Position numbers and translations under genes: made by a program | Shown: piece after piece, positions 45,020-53,682 of the stretch | Position numbering within the stretch: the stretch's first letter is position 1 | Layout of the letters: every line of letters starts with the position of its first letter | Source of the DNA: an uncultured Lachnospiraceae bacterium | GTDB taxonomy: Bacteria > Bacillota > Clostridia > Lachnospirales > Lachnospiraceae | Assembly (NCBI GenBank): GCA_910588815.1 | Contig: CAJUQY010000001.1 | Span: forward strand, 22,319 to 86,318 | Length of the DNA stretch: 64,000 nucleotides | Direction: 5' to 3' | The notes under the pieces: generated by a model | Seen by the model: only the letters and a program-made list of their open reading frames with translations | Told to the model about the DNA's origin: nothing | The model's database searches: none

Positions 45020-46216
45020 TTAACTCATAAAATCAAATAAGGACATTCCCATAATACTGGAGCTTACTTTCAAAGCGGCCGTATATGAACGATTATATGC
45101 ATACATCTCCATAATAGCTTCATAAGGATCGGCTCCGAGTTTTTCCTTATACTGGGTTTCCAGATTTAATTTGTCATCCTCCAGCCTGGTAAGCGTAGTT
45201 TCGAGCTGACTGCTTTTGCTGCCAAGGCTGCTGTACGCTTTGCCGAGTTTATCTGAGGTGGCCTGGGCCTGTTCGAGAATGCCGCCCATTTTTTTCAGGA
45301 ATTCCTCTTTGTCAATGGAAGATGCGCCGCCTGTCGCATCAGTACCTCCGGTATGGGCCCGGTCATTGTCTAAATAAGCCATGTATTTATTCATGGTGAT
45401 GATACCCTGGCCGAGAACTCCGATGGCGCTGTTGGCAAGCGCTTTCCCAATTTCAGTTGCGGAAGCAGGATTTGTCGCCATAGCATCGGAAGAAATATCC
45501 GTCAGCACATTCATACCTCCGGTGTAGGTATCAAGCAGAGTCTTTGTATCATGGATGGAGCCGTAACCCACATCCACATGGCCCTGCTCCTTCATGGCCT
45601 TTTGGAGATCCGCTTCTGTTCCCTTTATTAACTCGAAAGTGTATTCGCCGCCCTGTTCTTTCATCTGAAACTGAAATTCCGTAGCCGACGATGCACCGGC
45701 AAACTTATGGCTGTAGGTCAAAAGCATTGTATTGTCCTTGGAATCATAGGACAGGGCAAAAGGAGTCGTGGAAAGGTCATTGCCGCCAAATACATAAAAA
45801 CTTTCATATTTGGAATTTAAATTGTTGATCATGGACTGCTGTTTCTGAATCAAATCATCCCGGATGGTTCCTACAGTTGTAGAAACCTCATTGTTGGAAG
45901 AGTTCATGATATAAGAAATTTTGCTCGCAGCATTATCCTGTCCCGTGGCCAGGACGCTCTGAATTGTGCGGATCCCCTGCTCCTGCTGATTAAGCCGGTT
46001 GTCAATGTCGGTCAGCAGCTGCTTTTTGCTTAGGACATCCTGATATTCTGTATCCATCCGCTGTCCGGAATAGTAAGCCAGAGGGTTCTCGGCCCCGTTC
46101 TCATAGGCCTTGCCGCTGGAGATCTTGTTCATGCTTTTATTTAACTGACTGTGGACATCATTTACCGCGGAAGTATACTGTCTGTAGATAGATGTGTTTG
46201 TTACTCTCATTGCCAT
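45020..46216 (-). CDS. flgL: Hook-filament junction protein FlgL (HAP3)
   Basis: 398 residues from the ATG at 46216 (AAAGGAG 8 bp upstream); an in-frame GTG nine bases earlier overlaps that site. The N-terminal flagellin-like helix MRVTNTSIYRQYTSAVNDV and the C-terminal helix with KLGADPYEAIMEMYAYNRSYTAALKVSSSIM (in parts) build D0/D1. It joins FlgK to the filament. Confidence 0.95.
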   Translation of the reverse strand: MAMRVTNTSIYRQYTSAVNDVHSQLNKSMNKISSGKAYENGAENPLAYYSGQRMDTEYQDVLSKKQLLTDIDNRLNQQEQGIRTIQSVLATGQDNAASKISYIMNSSNNEVSTTVGTIRDDLIQKQQSMINNLNSKYESFYVFGGNDLSTTPFALSYDSKDNTMLLTYSHKFAGASSATEFQFQMKEQGGEYTFELIKGTEADLQKAMKEQGHVDVGYGSIHDTKTLLDTYTGGMNVLTDISSDAMATNPASATEIGKALANSAIGVLGQGIITMNKYMAYLDNDRAHTGGTDATGGASSIDKEEFLKKMGGILEQAQATSDKLGKAYSSLGSKSSQLETTLTRLEDDKLNLETQYKEKLGADPYEAIMEMYAYNRSYTAALKVSSSIMGMSLFDFMS

Positions 46217-46246
46217 AACGGGCACTCCTTTCCACCGGTTTTATAA

Positions 46247-47929
46247 TTATCTGCCGACGAGACCGGTGTTGTTGATCAAAGTATTCAATGCTTCGTCCAG
46301 CGTCGTCATCAGACGGGACGCCGCGTTATAGGCAGCCAGATAGGTCATCATATTGGACGCTTCTTCGTCTAAACTGACGCCTGAGACTGAATCCCTGGAA
46401 TCCTGGATACCATTTAATATTGTTACATTGGTCTTCAGAGAAGACTGATTGTGAGAGGAATCTGTGGCCAATACCGTAGACACATTGCTGATATAACCGG
46501 AAAAAGTTTTGTCTCCCAGATCAATGCCGTCATAAGGCGGATCATTCTTGCTGTTAAAAGAGACGGACATAGCCCGCAGCATGGCAAGAGCCGTATCGTT
46601 GGCGTTGTTTTTATCTCCGGTATCCGAAAAACCTTTCCCCAGTTCTACGGTGCCGTCTGTCCACTTGGGATTGATGCCGATCGTGGCGGCGGTAATGCCA
46701 TTAATATCAGGAGTGCCATTCGCAGAGGCAACCCTGTTCACCATAAGATAAGCGTCTGTTTTGCCGTAGCTGCCCTTAATATTCAGATTATTCATGACTG
46801 TGGCGAAGCTCTTGGCCAGATTATCCAGATGGTTGGTATAATACTGATACCCGTGCGTATCTGCCAGTTCAATATCTACAGGAGCATCAGCCTTTTTGCC
46901 GCTGAGCATATTCAGGCTGGCCTGAATGGAACCGCCGCCGAACATACTGTCACTATTGTCGTCATTGCTGCCGCCAATGACGACATCCGTCTGGCCGCCT
47001 GCGGGAGCGCCCGTGAATTTGGCGGTTACATTCAGATTGGGATTGCCGGCGTCTGCGCCCGGGACAATTTCTAATTTGCCGTAGTTTTGTTTGGCAGACC
47101 CTTCCGTACCGCTGATTAAGGTTAAAGACTGGCGGTTTCCGCCGTTCTCATAAATCATATCGACATATAAATCGTCGGGCCAATCCTTATCGTCTTTGTG
47201 GGCTGCATCTTTACTATACCGAACCTCAATAGGAATATAACTGGAAAGCTCATCCAAAAGAACATTTCGTTCATCCATGAGTTCCAAACTCGGCTGCCCG
47301 AAAATCTGATTGTGTTTGATTTGACGGTTTAATTCGCCGATTTGTTTTAAAATATCATTGACCGTCTGCTCGGCGCCGTTCTGGTTGGTTCCCTCGCCGT
47401 CGAGACGCTCAAACTCCTGCTTTTTTGCCTCTTCGATCTTCTGTGCGGAGAGATTGAGGAGATTGGTCAATTTCTCCATGCGCAGCCGCAGTTCACTTTC
47501 AAAAACCTTGTCGTTAACCTTGGCGGGATCCTGGGCAAGGTTCAAAGTGTTTTGGATATCGTCGAAAGCAGAACGGATTCCGGCGATATTGCTCTCATCC
47601 AGAAAACGGGACAAAGAATCCAGGGAAGTCTGCATCGCATCCGCATAACCGGACTTTTCCATCTGGGATCGATATTGTGCATCCAGAAACGGATCGCGGA
47701 TTTGAGTGACCTTATCCATGGAAGCACCATACCCCACCGTGATCTCCGAACCGTTCATATAGTGGGAAATGGGGTTGGTATAATTCAGGCTGGAGGTTTC
47801 CAGCTGCTGGCGGGTATATCCCACCGTGTTCATATTTGAAAGGTTCTGGCCGGTGATATCCAAACGCTTCTGATTGGCCTGCAGGGCTGAAAGCGCTGTG
47901 GTAAAACCGGCAAAAGTAGCTCGTACCAT
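46247..47929 (-). CDS. flgK: Hook-filament junction protein FlgK (HAP1)
   Basis: 560 residues. The start AGFTTALSALQANQKRLDI, then GQNLSNMNTVGYTRQ, and the C-terminus VSGVSLDEEASNMMTYLAAYNAASRLMTTLDEALNTLI (in parts) are FlgK hallmarks. The central region is a variable outer domain. FlgN, encoded upstream in the same operon, is its export chaperone. AAGGAGG precedes the ATG. Confidence 0.96.
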   Translation of the reverse strand: MVRATFAGFTTALSALQANQKRLDITGQNLSNMNTVGYTRQQLETSSLNYTNPISHYMNGSEITVGYGASMDKVTQIRDPFLDAQYRSQMEKSGYADAMQTSLDSLSRFLDESNIAGIRSAFDDIQNTLNLAQDPAKVNDKVFESELRLRMEKLTNLLNLSAQKIEEAKKQEFERLDGEGTNQNGAEQTVNDILKQIGELNRQIKHNQIFGQPSLELMDERNVLLDELSSYIPIEVRYSKDAAHKDDKDWPDDLYVDMIYENGGNRQSLTLISGTEGSAKQNYGKLEIVPGADAGNPNLNVTAKFTGAPAGGQTDVVIGGSNDDNSDSMFGGGSIQASLNMLSGKKADAPVDIELADTHGYQYYTNHLDNLAKSFATVMNNLNIKGSYGKTDAYLMVNRVASANGTPDINGITAATIGINPKWTDGTVELGKGFSDTGDKNNANDTALAMLRAMSVSFNSKNDPPYDGIDLGDKTFSGYISNVSTVLATDSSHNQSSLKTNVTILNGIQDSRDSVSGVSLDEEASNMMTYLAAYNAASRLMTTLDEALNTLINNTGLVGR

Positions 47930-47946
47930 ATCGTTTTTCCTCCTTG

Positions 47947-48414
47947 TTACACGTAGCGGTCATGGAAATGGGAAGAACCGTTGATTTCCGGAAAGGTGTT
48001 CTGGCTGTTTACTCCCAGAATATGCTCAAACTCCCGTAAACGCACTGAAACAATGCGGCTGGATGACTCCTCCGCATCGGCCAGTTCTTTCAACAGCTGT
48101 TCCATCTTGGAAAAAAGCGGGGAAAGGACAGAGCGCTCTCTCTCCGTCGCCGCCGCAAGAATCTGGCGGAAGGTCAGATCCGTCCACCCAAGGTCGGATG
48201 CCTGACGGCCTCTTAACTGTTCCAGCCCGCGGAGCTTAAGGAGCAGGGCCTGCTCTTCCTTTAAAAAAGAATCCATCTTCCCGTGCTCTCCGGCGGAAGC
48301 TGTCTCTGCCTTGGCCTTTTCCGCTTCTGTAAGTTTTTCAATGATTTTGGATAATTCCTCCAATGTGTGAATAAAAGAATCGAAAATCACTACCCGGTCT
48401 TCCTTATTATTCAT
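47947..48414 (-). CDS. flgN: FlgK/FlgL export chaperone FlgN
   Basis: 155 residues, all helical, with FIHTLEELSKIIEKLTEAEKAK and a central EEQALLLKLRGLEQLRGRQA heptad region typical of the FlgN fold. It lies between flgM and flgK, as in Bacillus. AGGAGG lies 11 bp before the ATG. Confidence 0.9.
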   Translation of the reverse strand: MNNKEDRVVIFDSFIHTLEELSKIIEKLTEAEKAKAETASAGEHGKMDSFLKEEQALLLKLRGLEQLRGRQASDLGWTDLTFRQILAAATERERSVLSPLFSKMEQLLKELADAEESSSRIVSVRLREFEHILGVNSQNTFPEINGSSHFHDRYV

Positions 48415-48451
48415 CCTGTGATGCCTCCTGGTTTATCGGCCCTGAAACGGA

Positions 48452-48766
48452 TCAGTAACAGAGCATCCGTTTTGCGATCTGTCCGGCATCCGGTGTATAG
48501 GTTCCGGCTTCTGCCTGACGGTGCAGCTCCTCTACCCGGGTGCTGTCCGCTGCGGGAGTGGAAATCTCCTTTGCCGCTTCTTTGGCTAAAAGCCTGGCAA
48601 ATTGTTTCGTGTCTGACGGATACTGTGTCTGGTGAAGAGTCAGCTTATCATAACTGCGGACACTCTCTGCGGTCTGCTGCTTCACCGGTTCCGGCATGGA
48701 GGAGGCTGTACGGTAAAAGGAATAATCTCTCCCTACCATACTGGTTCCATATAATTTCACATTCAT
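48452..48766 (-). CDS. flgM: Anti-sigma-28 factor FlgM
   Basis: 104 residues. The C-terminal sigma-binding part has YDKLTLHQTQ, FARLLAKEAAKEI and RVEELHRQAEAGTYTPDAGQIAKRML, the FlgM pattern; the N-terminal ~45 residues are likely disordered. It should sequester SigD until exported. First gene of its operon behind a sigma-28-type promoter, giving negative feedback. Confidence 0.93.
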   Translation of the reverse strand: MNVKLYGTSMVGRDYSFYRTASSMPEPVKQQTAESVRSYDKLTLHQTQYPSDTKQFARLLAKEAAKEISTPAADSTRVEELHRQAEAGTYTPDAGQIAKRMLCY

Positions 48767-48824
48767 AACTAATACCCTCCTTTCAATGCAGCCTGATTAC
48801 AGCATGCGGCTGTACTTACATAAA

Positions 48825-48852
48825 TTATCGACAGTTTTTTCTGCAACATAAG
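48825..48852 (-). promoter_or_regulatory. Sigma-28-type promoter of the flgM operon
   Basis: Read on the minus strand: CTTAT (48852-48848), 15 bp, GTCGATAA (48832-48825). It is identical in architecture to the sites before the chemoreceptor gene and fliD. The leader to flgM is about 50 bases. Confidence 0.65.
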
Positions 48853-48876
48853 CTGAGGCAAAAAATGTTTTTACCT

Positions 48877-48903
48877 TTATAAAAAATGAAAAACTGTCGA
48901 TAT
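48877..48903 (+). promoter_or_regulatory. Sigma-28-type promoter of the second FliK-like gene
   Basis: TTAT (48877-48880, within CTTTAT), 15 bp, GTCGATAT (48896-48903). It points away from the flgM promoter; only 24 bp separate the two -35 elements, and a near-perfect inverted repeat (TCGACAGTTTTT/AAAAACTGTCGA) spans them. Confidence 0.62.
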
Positions 48904-48998
48904 ATATTATTGATATTGTAATTTTGTGCCTGGACGGACGAAATCGGCCTGTCCGTGGGGGCGCGGAAGCTCCTCAGGTATGCTTTTATGGAGGTACT

Positions 48999-50417
48999 AT
49001 GGCTAACATTTTGCAAGTGACTAATCCGGTAAATGACAACGGCCGGGGTACAATAAATACACAGACAAGAAATCTTTCTGAAAACCAGCAGGTTCACAAC
49101 CCTGTGGATCCGACCAGAGTAGTGCGGGCGGATGGACAGACGGGGAACCGGGCCGGTGACGCCATGAGCGAAGCGGCCAATGCCATTGTAGATTACGAAA
49201 GTAATTATGGCGCATTTATCAAGCGGCTGGGGGAAGGGCAGGAGCTTCCAAGACTATTAGAACAGTTTTTCCAGGCGGAGAACGCCTCCGTCCTTTTCTC
49301 GGGGGAAGAGGCGGCAGGGCCGCTTTTAGAGCAGCTGTTTTCTTCGATGCAGATGAATTCGCCGGAAGAACTTCTGGCATTTCTGCAGACCCAGATGGCG
49401 CAGCAGGCAAAATTTTCAGGGACATTTTTCGACGGCCTCAGGAAGCTTCTCAGCGAGAACCGCAGCGAATCGGCGAAGGAGGCGGTGCTTTCGTTCCTGC
49501 GAAGCTACAACAGCATGTCCTCCGGGGAACATACATTGAAACAGATGAAGTCCCTGGCAGATGATATCGGGAGGCTGATGCTCAGGCAGTTCAAGGGAGA
49601 GTACCAGGATATTTTGGACGATATGGACTGGGATGCTCCCGGCGGACAGACCAGAGACAATTCTGCGGTGCTCAACCAGCGGCTGATTCCGTTCCTGGCC
49701 GGATATATATCGAAGACGCATGATTACGGCCCTGTCCGCAGTGCGGTTATGCTTTTTATTTTCCACTCTGTCCAGTACGAAGAGGGAGGCCAGGACAGGC
49801 TCGCGCAGTTGTTTGACAGATTGATGCGGATCCGCGGTTTTGACCAGATATTTGATAAAGAAGAGGCTTACGGAGAGCTTGCAAAGCTCATGTCCGGGGC
49901 AGAGAAGCCGGAGGACGGCTTTGCAGATGCTTTTTCCGGGCTGATCGGAAAGGGAGCGGACGGCGCGGCCGGTTTGGAAAACATCCAGCAGTTCTATAAT
50001 ATTATGAACGGTATGCTGGTAAATGAGAGCGTCTATCTGCCTTTGCTGCATCTGCTGCTTCCTTTTCGCTTTGAGGAGGAGCAGGTGATGTCGGAGATGT
50101 GGGTGGATCCGGATGCCGGCGATGAGGAGGGCGAGGGCCGCCGGATCAAGATGCTTCTGAAATTTGACATCCGGAATTTGGGGCGCTTTGATTTGGCGCT
50201 TATGTTGGAAAACCGTCAGGTGGGAATGCAGCTTTATGTGCCGCCGGCCCTTACGGAGCGGTCAGAACGGATCAGCCGGGATGTGGCGAACATCTTCAAA
50301 AAAAGCGGCCTCAAGGTGGATCAGCTTTTGGTTCGCGAGAAAAAGGGCGATTTAAAGGTGATGGATGTATTTCCGGAAATTCGGGAAAAAGAGAGGACGA
50401 TCAATGTCAGAGTTTGA
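48999..50417 (+). CDS. Second FliK-like protein (YlqG type)
   Basis: 472 residues from ATG 48999 (ATGGAGG upstream); the open frame continues upstream through the promoter and is not coding. A disordered start leads to a long helical region with repeated LLEQLF/LLxFLQ patterns. The C-terminal ~85 residues, LLKFDIRNLGRFDLALMLENRQVGMQLYVPP, match the Flg_hook-type domain. Its 3' end overlaps by 14 bp a gene for an orphan FlhB C-domain, exactly the ylqG-ylqH pairing of B. subtilis. A role in export switching or as a second ruler is inferred. Confidence 0.8.
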   Translation: MANILQVTNPVNDNGRGTINTQTRNLSENQQVHNPVDPTRVVRADGQTGNRAGDAMSEAANAIVDYESNYGAFIKRLGEGQELPRLLEQFFQAENASVLFSGEEAAGPLLEQLFSSMQMNSPEELLAFLQTQMAQQAKFSGTFFDGLRKLLSENRSESAKEAVLSFLRSYNSMSSGEHTLKQMKSLADDIGRLMLRQFKGEYQDILDDMDWDAPGGQTRDNSAVLNQRLIPFLAGYISKTHDYGPVRSAVMLFIFHSVQYEEGGQDRLAQLFDRLMRIRGFDQIFDKEEAYGELAKLMSGAEKPEDGFADAFSGLIGKGADGAAGLENIQQFYNIMNGMLVNESVYLPLLHLLLPFRFEEEQVMSEMWVDPDAGDEEGEGRRIKMLLKFDIRNLGRFDLALMLENRQVGMQLYVPPALTERSERISRDVANIFKKSGLKVDQLLVREKKGDLKVMDVFPEIREKERTINVRV

Positions 50418-50718
50418 TGATTTGATGAAGCGGAAGGCCGTGGCCTTAAAATATGACCCGCAGAAAAACGGCGCACCGGTGGTGGTGGCCTCCGGTATGG
50501 GCTATCTGGCGGAGAGGATCACGGAGACGGCCATGGAGGCGGGCGTGCCGGTTTACGAGGATGATTCTCTTGCCACGATGCTGACTCAGCTGAAGCTTGG
50601 GGCTTCTATTCCGGTAGAATTGTATCAGGCTATCGTGGATATCTATGTCTATTTCCTTGGCTATGTGCCGGAGGAAGAGGGGCCGGAGCCCGTCTCGGAA
50701 GAGGAGGAAGTGGTTTAG
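50404..50718 (+). CDS. Orphan FlhB C-terminal domain protein (YlqH/FhlB type)
   Basis: 104 residues from ATG 50404. KAVALKYDPQKNGAPVVVASG and ELYQAIVDIYVYFLGYVP align with the part of FlhB that follows the NPTH cleavage site (compare FAVAIKYDPEKHAAP in FlhB, 28044). No membrane helices and no NPTH. In other bacteria such proteins can replace the cleaved FlhB C-domain. The acidic tail (EEEGPEPVSEEEE) is unusual. Confidence 0.93.
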   Translation: MSEFDDLMKRKAVALKYDPQKNGAPVVVASGMGYLAERITETAMEAGVPVYEDDSLATMLTQLKLGASIPVELYQAIVDIYVYFLGYVPEEEGPEPVSEEEEVV

Positions 50719-50726
50719 CGGGCGGC

Positions 50727-50755
50727 TTGACCGACAGGGATTTTTACGTTATAAT
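50727..50755 (+). promoter_or_regulatory. Sigma-A-type promoter of the transglycosylase gene
   Basis: TTGACC (50727-50732), a 17-bp spacer, TATAAT (50750-50755). It is close to consensus and the strongest sigma-A site in the window. It starts 9 bp after the previous stop. Confidence 0.75.
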
Positions 50756-50825
50756 GATTTAAGATATTTTTATAGAAAAAGACAAATCAAGAAGATTACT
50801 GAATCCTTAAAAGGAGCGATGCGAT

Positions 50826-51824
50826 ATGAGTACAGTGACGTCCATTGATCAGGTGCGTCCGGCGAGCGGGCAGAATATCTATCAGAATACTGCAACGGCG
50901 GCAAATACTTCCCGGAGTTTTCAGGCGGTTTTTGATCAGGAGGTCTTGAACCAGGTTCGTCAGGACAAAATTTCTTCCTCGGACAACGGCCAATATGATG
51001 AGATTTTTGCACAGGCTTCGGCCTGTTACAATCTGCCGGTGGCGCTTCTTAAGGCGATCACAAAAGTGGAGTCCGATTTTAATCCAAATGATGTTTCCTC
51101 CAAGGGGGCGAAAGGCCTCATGCAGCTGATGCCAAGCACGGCGGAGGAGGTGGGGGTGACAGACCCTTTTGACCCCTGGCAGAATATTATGGGGGCGACG
51201 AAATATATTAGGAAGCAGTTGGATCGGTTCGGAGATCTGCGGACGGCCTTGGCTGCATACAATACAGGCCCCGGCAACGTGAAAAAATACGGCGGCGAGC
51301 CGGATTACTGCAAGCGTTATGTGGATAAGGTTCTTGCCTACATGGGAGAGGCAGAGGTGGATACCAGCGCTGTGGGCGCCGCCTACGATGTGCTGGCCAA
51401 TCAGGGAAGTCTCTATGGCAGCGCCCTTGGAAATTTTGGAAATAGTTACTATAGTGCGCTTGGCAGCCTGGGAAGCTACGGCCTGGCCGGAAGTCTGGGC
51501 AATTCCTTTGGCCTGCTTGGAAGCCAGAGCAGTTCTTATAGTATGCTGGGGGGGCTGGGAATGCTTGGAGGACTGAACAGTTCCTATGGTTTGCTGGGCG
51601 ATTCATCTGGTTTGCTTGGCAGTTACGGAAGTGGGTTGGGTTTGTCGGGGAGTTCTTCCTATGGCTCTTTGTACGCGCTCTCCGGGCTTCTCTCCACCAG
51701 CAGCAGTACAGATGGGGATACGGTTACGCTCAGCAGAGAGGGCTTTAACAGCCTGATTGAGTTGATGCGGATTCAGGCGATGATGAGTGCAGAGCAGACG
51801 GTCGGAACCATGTCCCTGCTGTAA
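50826..51824 (+). CDS. Lytic transglycosylase without signal peptide
   Basis: 332 residues. A polar N-terminus of ~50 residues precedes a Slt-type domain (about 58-175) with catalytic Glu 82 in KVESDFNP, KGAKGLMQLMPSTA, and LAAYNTGPGNVKKYGG. Residues ~190-300 are Gly/Ser/Leu/Tyr-rich near-repeats (SSYGLLG, GSLG). No signal peptide is present, so the enzyme may leave through the flagellar exporter as FlgJ does; an N-terminal FRSFQAVFD-like segment would fit such a substrate. It would cut peptidoglycan for rod passage. A G7 run lies at 51548-51554. Confidence 0.9.
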   Translation: MSTVTSIDQVRPASGQNIYQNTATAANTSRSFQAVFDQEVLNQVRQDKISSSDNGQYDEIFAQASACYNLPVALLKAITKVESDFNPNDVSSKGAKGLMQLMPSTAEEVGVTDPFDPWQNIMGATKYIRKQLDRFGDLRTALAAYNTGPGNVKKYGGEPDYCKRYVDKVLAYMGEAEVDTSAVGAAYDVLANQGSLYGSALGNFGNSYYSALGSLGSYGLAGSLGNSFGLLGSQSSSYSMLGGLGMLGGLNSSYGLLGDSSGLLGSYGSGLGLSGSSSYGSLYALSGLLSTSSSTDGDTVTLSREGFNSLIELMRIQAMMSAEQTVGTMSLL

Positions 51825-51844
51825 AAGACAGGAGGAGTATTTCT

Positions 51845-52465
51845 ATGGTACTTAAGGATTGCAGCCGATGTATGGTATATACGCCACAGGGGAAGACGCT
51901 TGGTACGGCGGAAGTGGTGCATACGAGGGATTATATCACGATCTATTTTGATATTTCCGGTTTGCAGGACGTTCGCATGCGTACAGTTATAGATTTTTAT
52001 GACGACCGGGTGGGGATGATTCGGGCGGTCTGTGAGCTGGTAGTCCGGCGGAATCCTTCTTTCCCTTCTATGCCTTATCCCTGGATGGCAGATTGCAAGA
52101 TTTTAGAGGTGAAGGATAGTCTGCAGAGGCAGCAGGATATCCGGGCGAGGGTGAAGATGGATATGGGCTTTACCTCGGAGAACCATGGTTTTTTTTACGG
52201 TGTGATTGAGAATATCAGTGCAGGCGGATTCTTCATGAAGACAGCGATGCCCTTGGATCGAAATGAAATGGTCAGCTTTCAGCACAGTTTCCGTACAGCG
52301 CTTCGCACCTTCCAGGCCCGGGTCATCCGGATGCAGCGGCTTGGAGATGAGTATGGCTATGGCTGCCGATTTGTTGATTTAAATGAGAATGCGGAAGCTG
52401 TCGTCCGCGAATATGTATATAAGGTGCTGAAGGAGAAAGAACGGAAAAGACGTCAGTCTTCATAA
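51845..52465 (+). CDS. PilZ-domain protein (YcgR/DgrA-like)
   Basis: 206 residues. The N-terminal YcgR-like domain (about 5-90) is followed by PilZ. The second c-di-GMP motif is intact (ENISAGG, N-x-S-x-x-G). The first reads RQQDIR where RxxxR would be expected, with the first Arg shifted by one. In Bacillus and E. coli such proteins act as c-di-GMP brakes on the motor. Position after the transglycosylase (20 bp) suggests co-transcription. Confidence 0.9.
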   Translation: MVLKDCSRCMVYTPQGKTLGTAEVVHTRDYITIYFDISGLQDVRMRTVIDFYDDRVGMIRAVCELVVRRNPSFPSMPYPWMADCKILEVKDSLQRQQDIRARVKMDMGFTSENHGFFYGVIENISAGGFFMKTAMPLDRNEMVSFQHSFRTALRTFQARVIRMQRLGDEYGYGCRFVDLNENAEAVVREYVYKVLKEKERKRRQSS

Positions 52466-52489
52466 AAATGTATTTACAAGGTGATGATG

Positions 52490-52529
52490 ACAGAAAAAGG
52501 CATGTGCATGGTGCAGATGCTTTTTCTGT
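52490..52529. other. Imperfect inverted repeat
   Basis: ACAGAAAAAGGCAT and ATGCTTTTTCTGT form a ~12-bp stem with one bulge between the PilZ and GT2 genes. There is no proper U tract after it, so terminator function is possible but weak. Confidence 0.4.
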
Positions 52530-52577
52530 ATAAAAGGCCGCATCAGGAATGTGTCGTTTCGGACAGAGGAGCAGATT

Positions 52578-53675
52578 ATGAAGATTAATTTAGTGATGAT
52601 TGTAAAAAATGAAGAGCGGAGTCTGAAACGGTGCCTCCAGGCAGCCCGTCCGGTTGTGGATGAGATGATTGTGGTGGATACAGGCTCCACAGACCGGACC
52701 GCAGAGCTGGCAAAAGAGATGGGGGCGAAAGTCTATGAATTCACCTGGGTACAGGATTTCTCTGCCGCCCGGAATTTTGCCCTGGAGCAGTCGGATGCCG
52801 ACTGGAATCTGGTCCTGGACGCGGATGAATATCTGAGACCTGTGAAACGGAAGGTCTTGATGGAGAGTATCGGCAGATGGAATAAGCGGTACGGGGAAGG
52901 GAAGTGGATGGGGGCGGTTTTGCAATTTGATGCTTATCGGGACGAACAGGAGAAATCTTCTGTTAGTATCCATTCGTCCTTGATGCCGCGTATGCTGCCA
53001 GAGGGAGTACGCTATCGGGGAATCATACACGAACAGCCGGACAGTGATTTTCCTTGTGTCCAGATTCCGCTTAAAACAGATCATGACGGTTATTTGTTGG
53101 AAGGGAAAAGTGAACGGAATTTGGAGTATCTAAAGGAGGCGGTTAAGCAGGAGGCAGAAAACCCCTATTATTGGTATCAAATGGCGATTACACTGCGGGA
53201 TGTCGGAAAACTGGAGGAGAGTTTGCCTTGGTTCCGGAGGCTGCGTCAGAGGGGAAGGCAGGATATTGGATACTGGGCAGACGGGATCCTGCGTTATCTG
53301 TACACGCTGATGGACTTAGAGACCGCAGAAATGCTGGCAGAAGCAAAGGAGGTCATTGAGCATACACAGCCGGCACTTGGAAAAAGGGCTGATTTCTGTT
53401 TTGTCTGTGGGATTTTCTACACGAAACTGGTGCTTTCCGATGTGCGGCGTTATATCGAGTACCTTCCCCGAATCGAAGAAAGTTATTTGGAGTGTCTTCG
53501 GATCGGGGAGCATCCGGAGATGGAGACGGTGACTGGGACGGGTTCCTTCAAAGCCGCCTACAACCTGGGACTCTGGTATGAGCTCTCCGGGCAGCCGGAA
53601 AAGGCCGGAAGCTATTATCGCAGATCGGCCGGGGAAGGATACGGGCCGGCGAGAGAACGGTTGAAATTGGTGTGA
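52578..53675 (+). CDS. Glycosyltransferase family 2 with TPR-like tail
   Basis: 365 residues from ATG 52578 (AGAGGAG upstream). GT-A fold: LVMIVKNEERSLKRCL, IVVDTGSTDRT, and the metal-binding DAD (residues 81-83) in LVLDADEYL. The C-terminal part from about 190 has PYYWYQMAITLRDVGKLEESLPWFRRL and AYNLGLWYELSGQPEKAGSYY, TPR-like helices. Such enzymes are frequent in clostridial flagellin glycosylation islands; the acceptor is unknown. Confidence 0.9.
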   Translation: MKINLVMIVKNEERSLKRCLQAARPVVDEMIVVDTGSTDRTAELAKEMGAKVYEFTWVQDFSAARNFALEQSDADWNLVLDADEYLRPVKRKVLMESIGRWNKRYGEGKWMGAVLQFDAYRDEQEKSSVSIHSSLMPRMLPEGVRYRGIIHEQPDSDFPCVQIPLKTDHDGYLLEGKSERNLEYLKEAVKQEAENPYYWYQMAITLRDVGKLEESLPWFRRLRQRGRQDIGYWADGILRYLYTLMDLETAEMLAEAKEVIEHTQPALGKRADFCFVCGIFYTKLVLSDVRRYIEYLPRIEESYLECLRIGEHPEMETVTGTGSFKAAYNLGLWYELSGQPEKAGSYYRRSAGEGYGPARERLKLV

Positions 53676-53682
53676 AGGAGAT

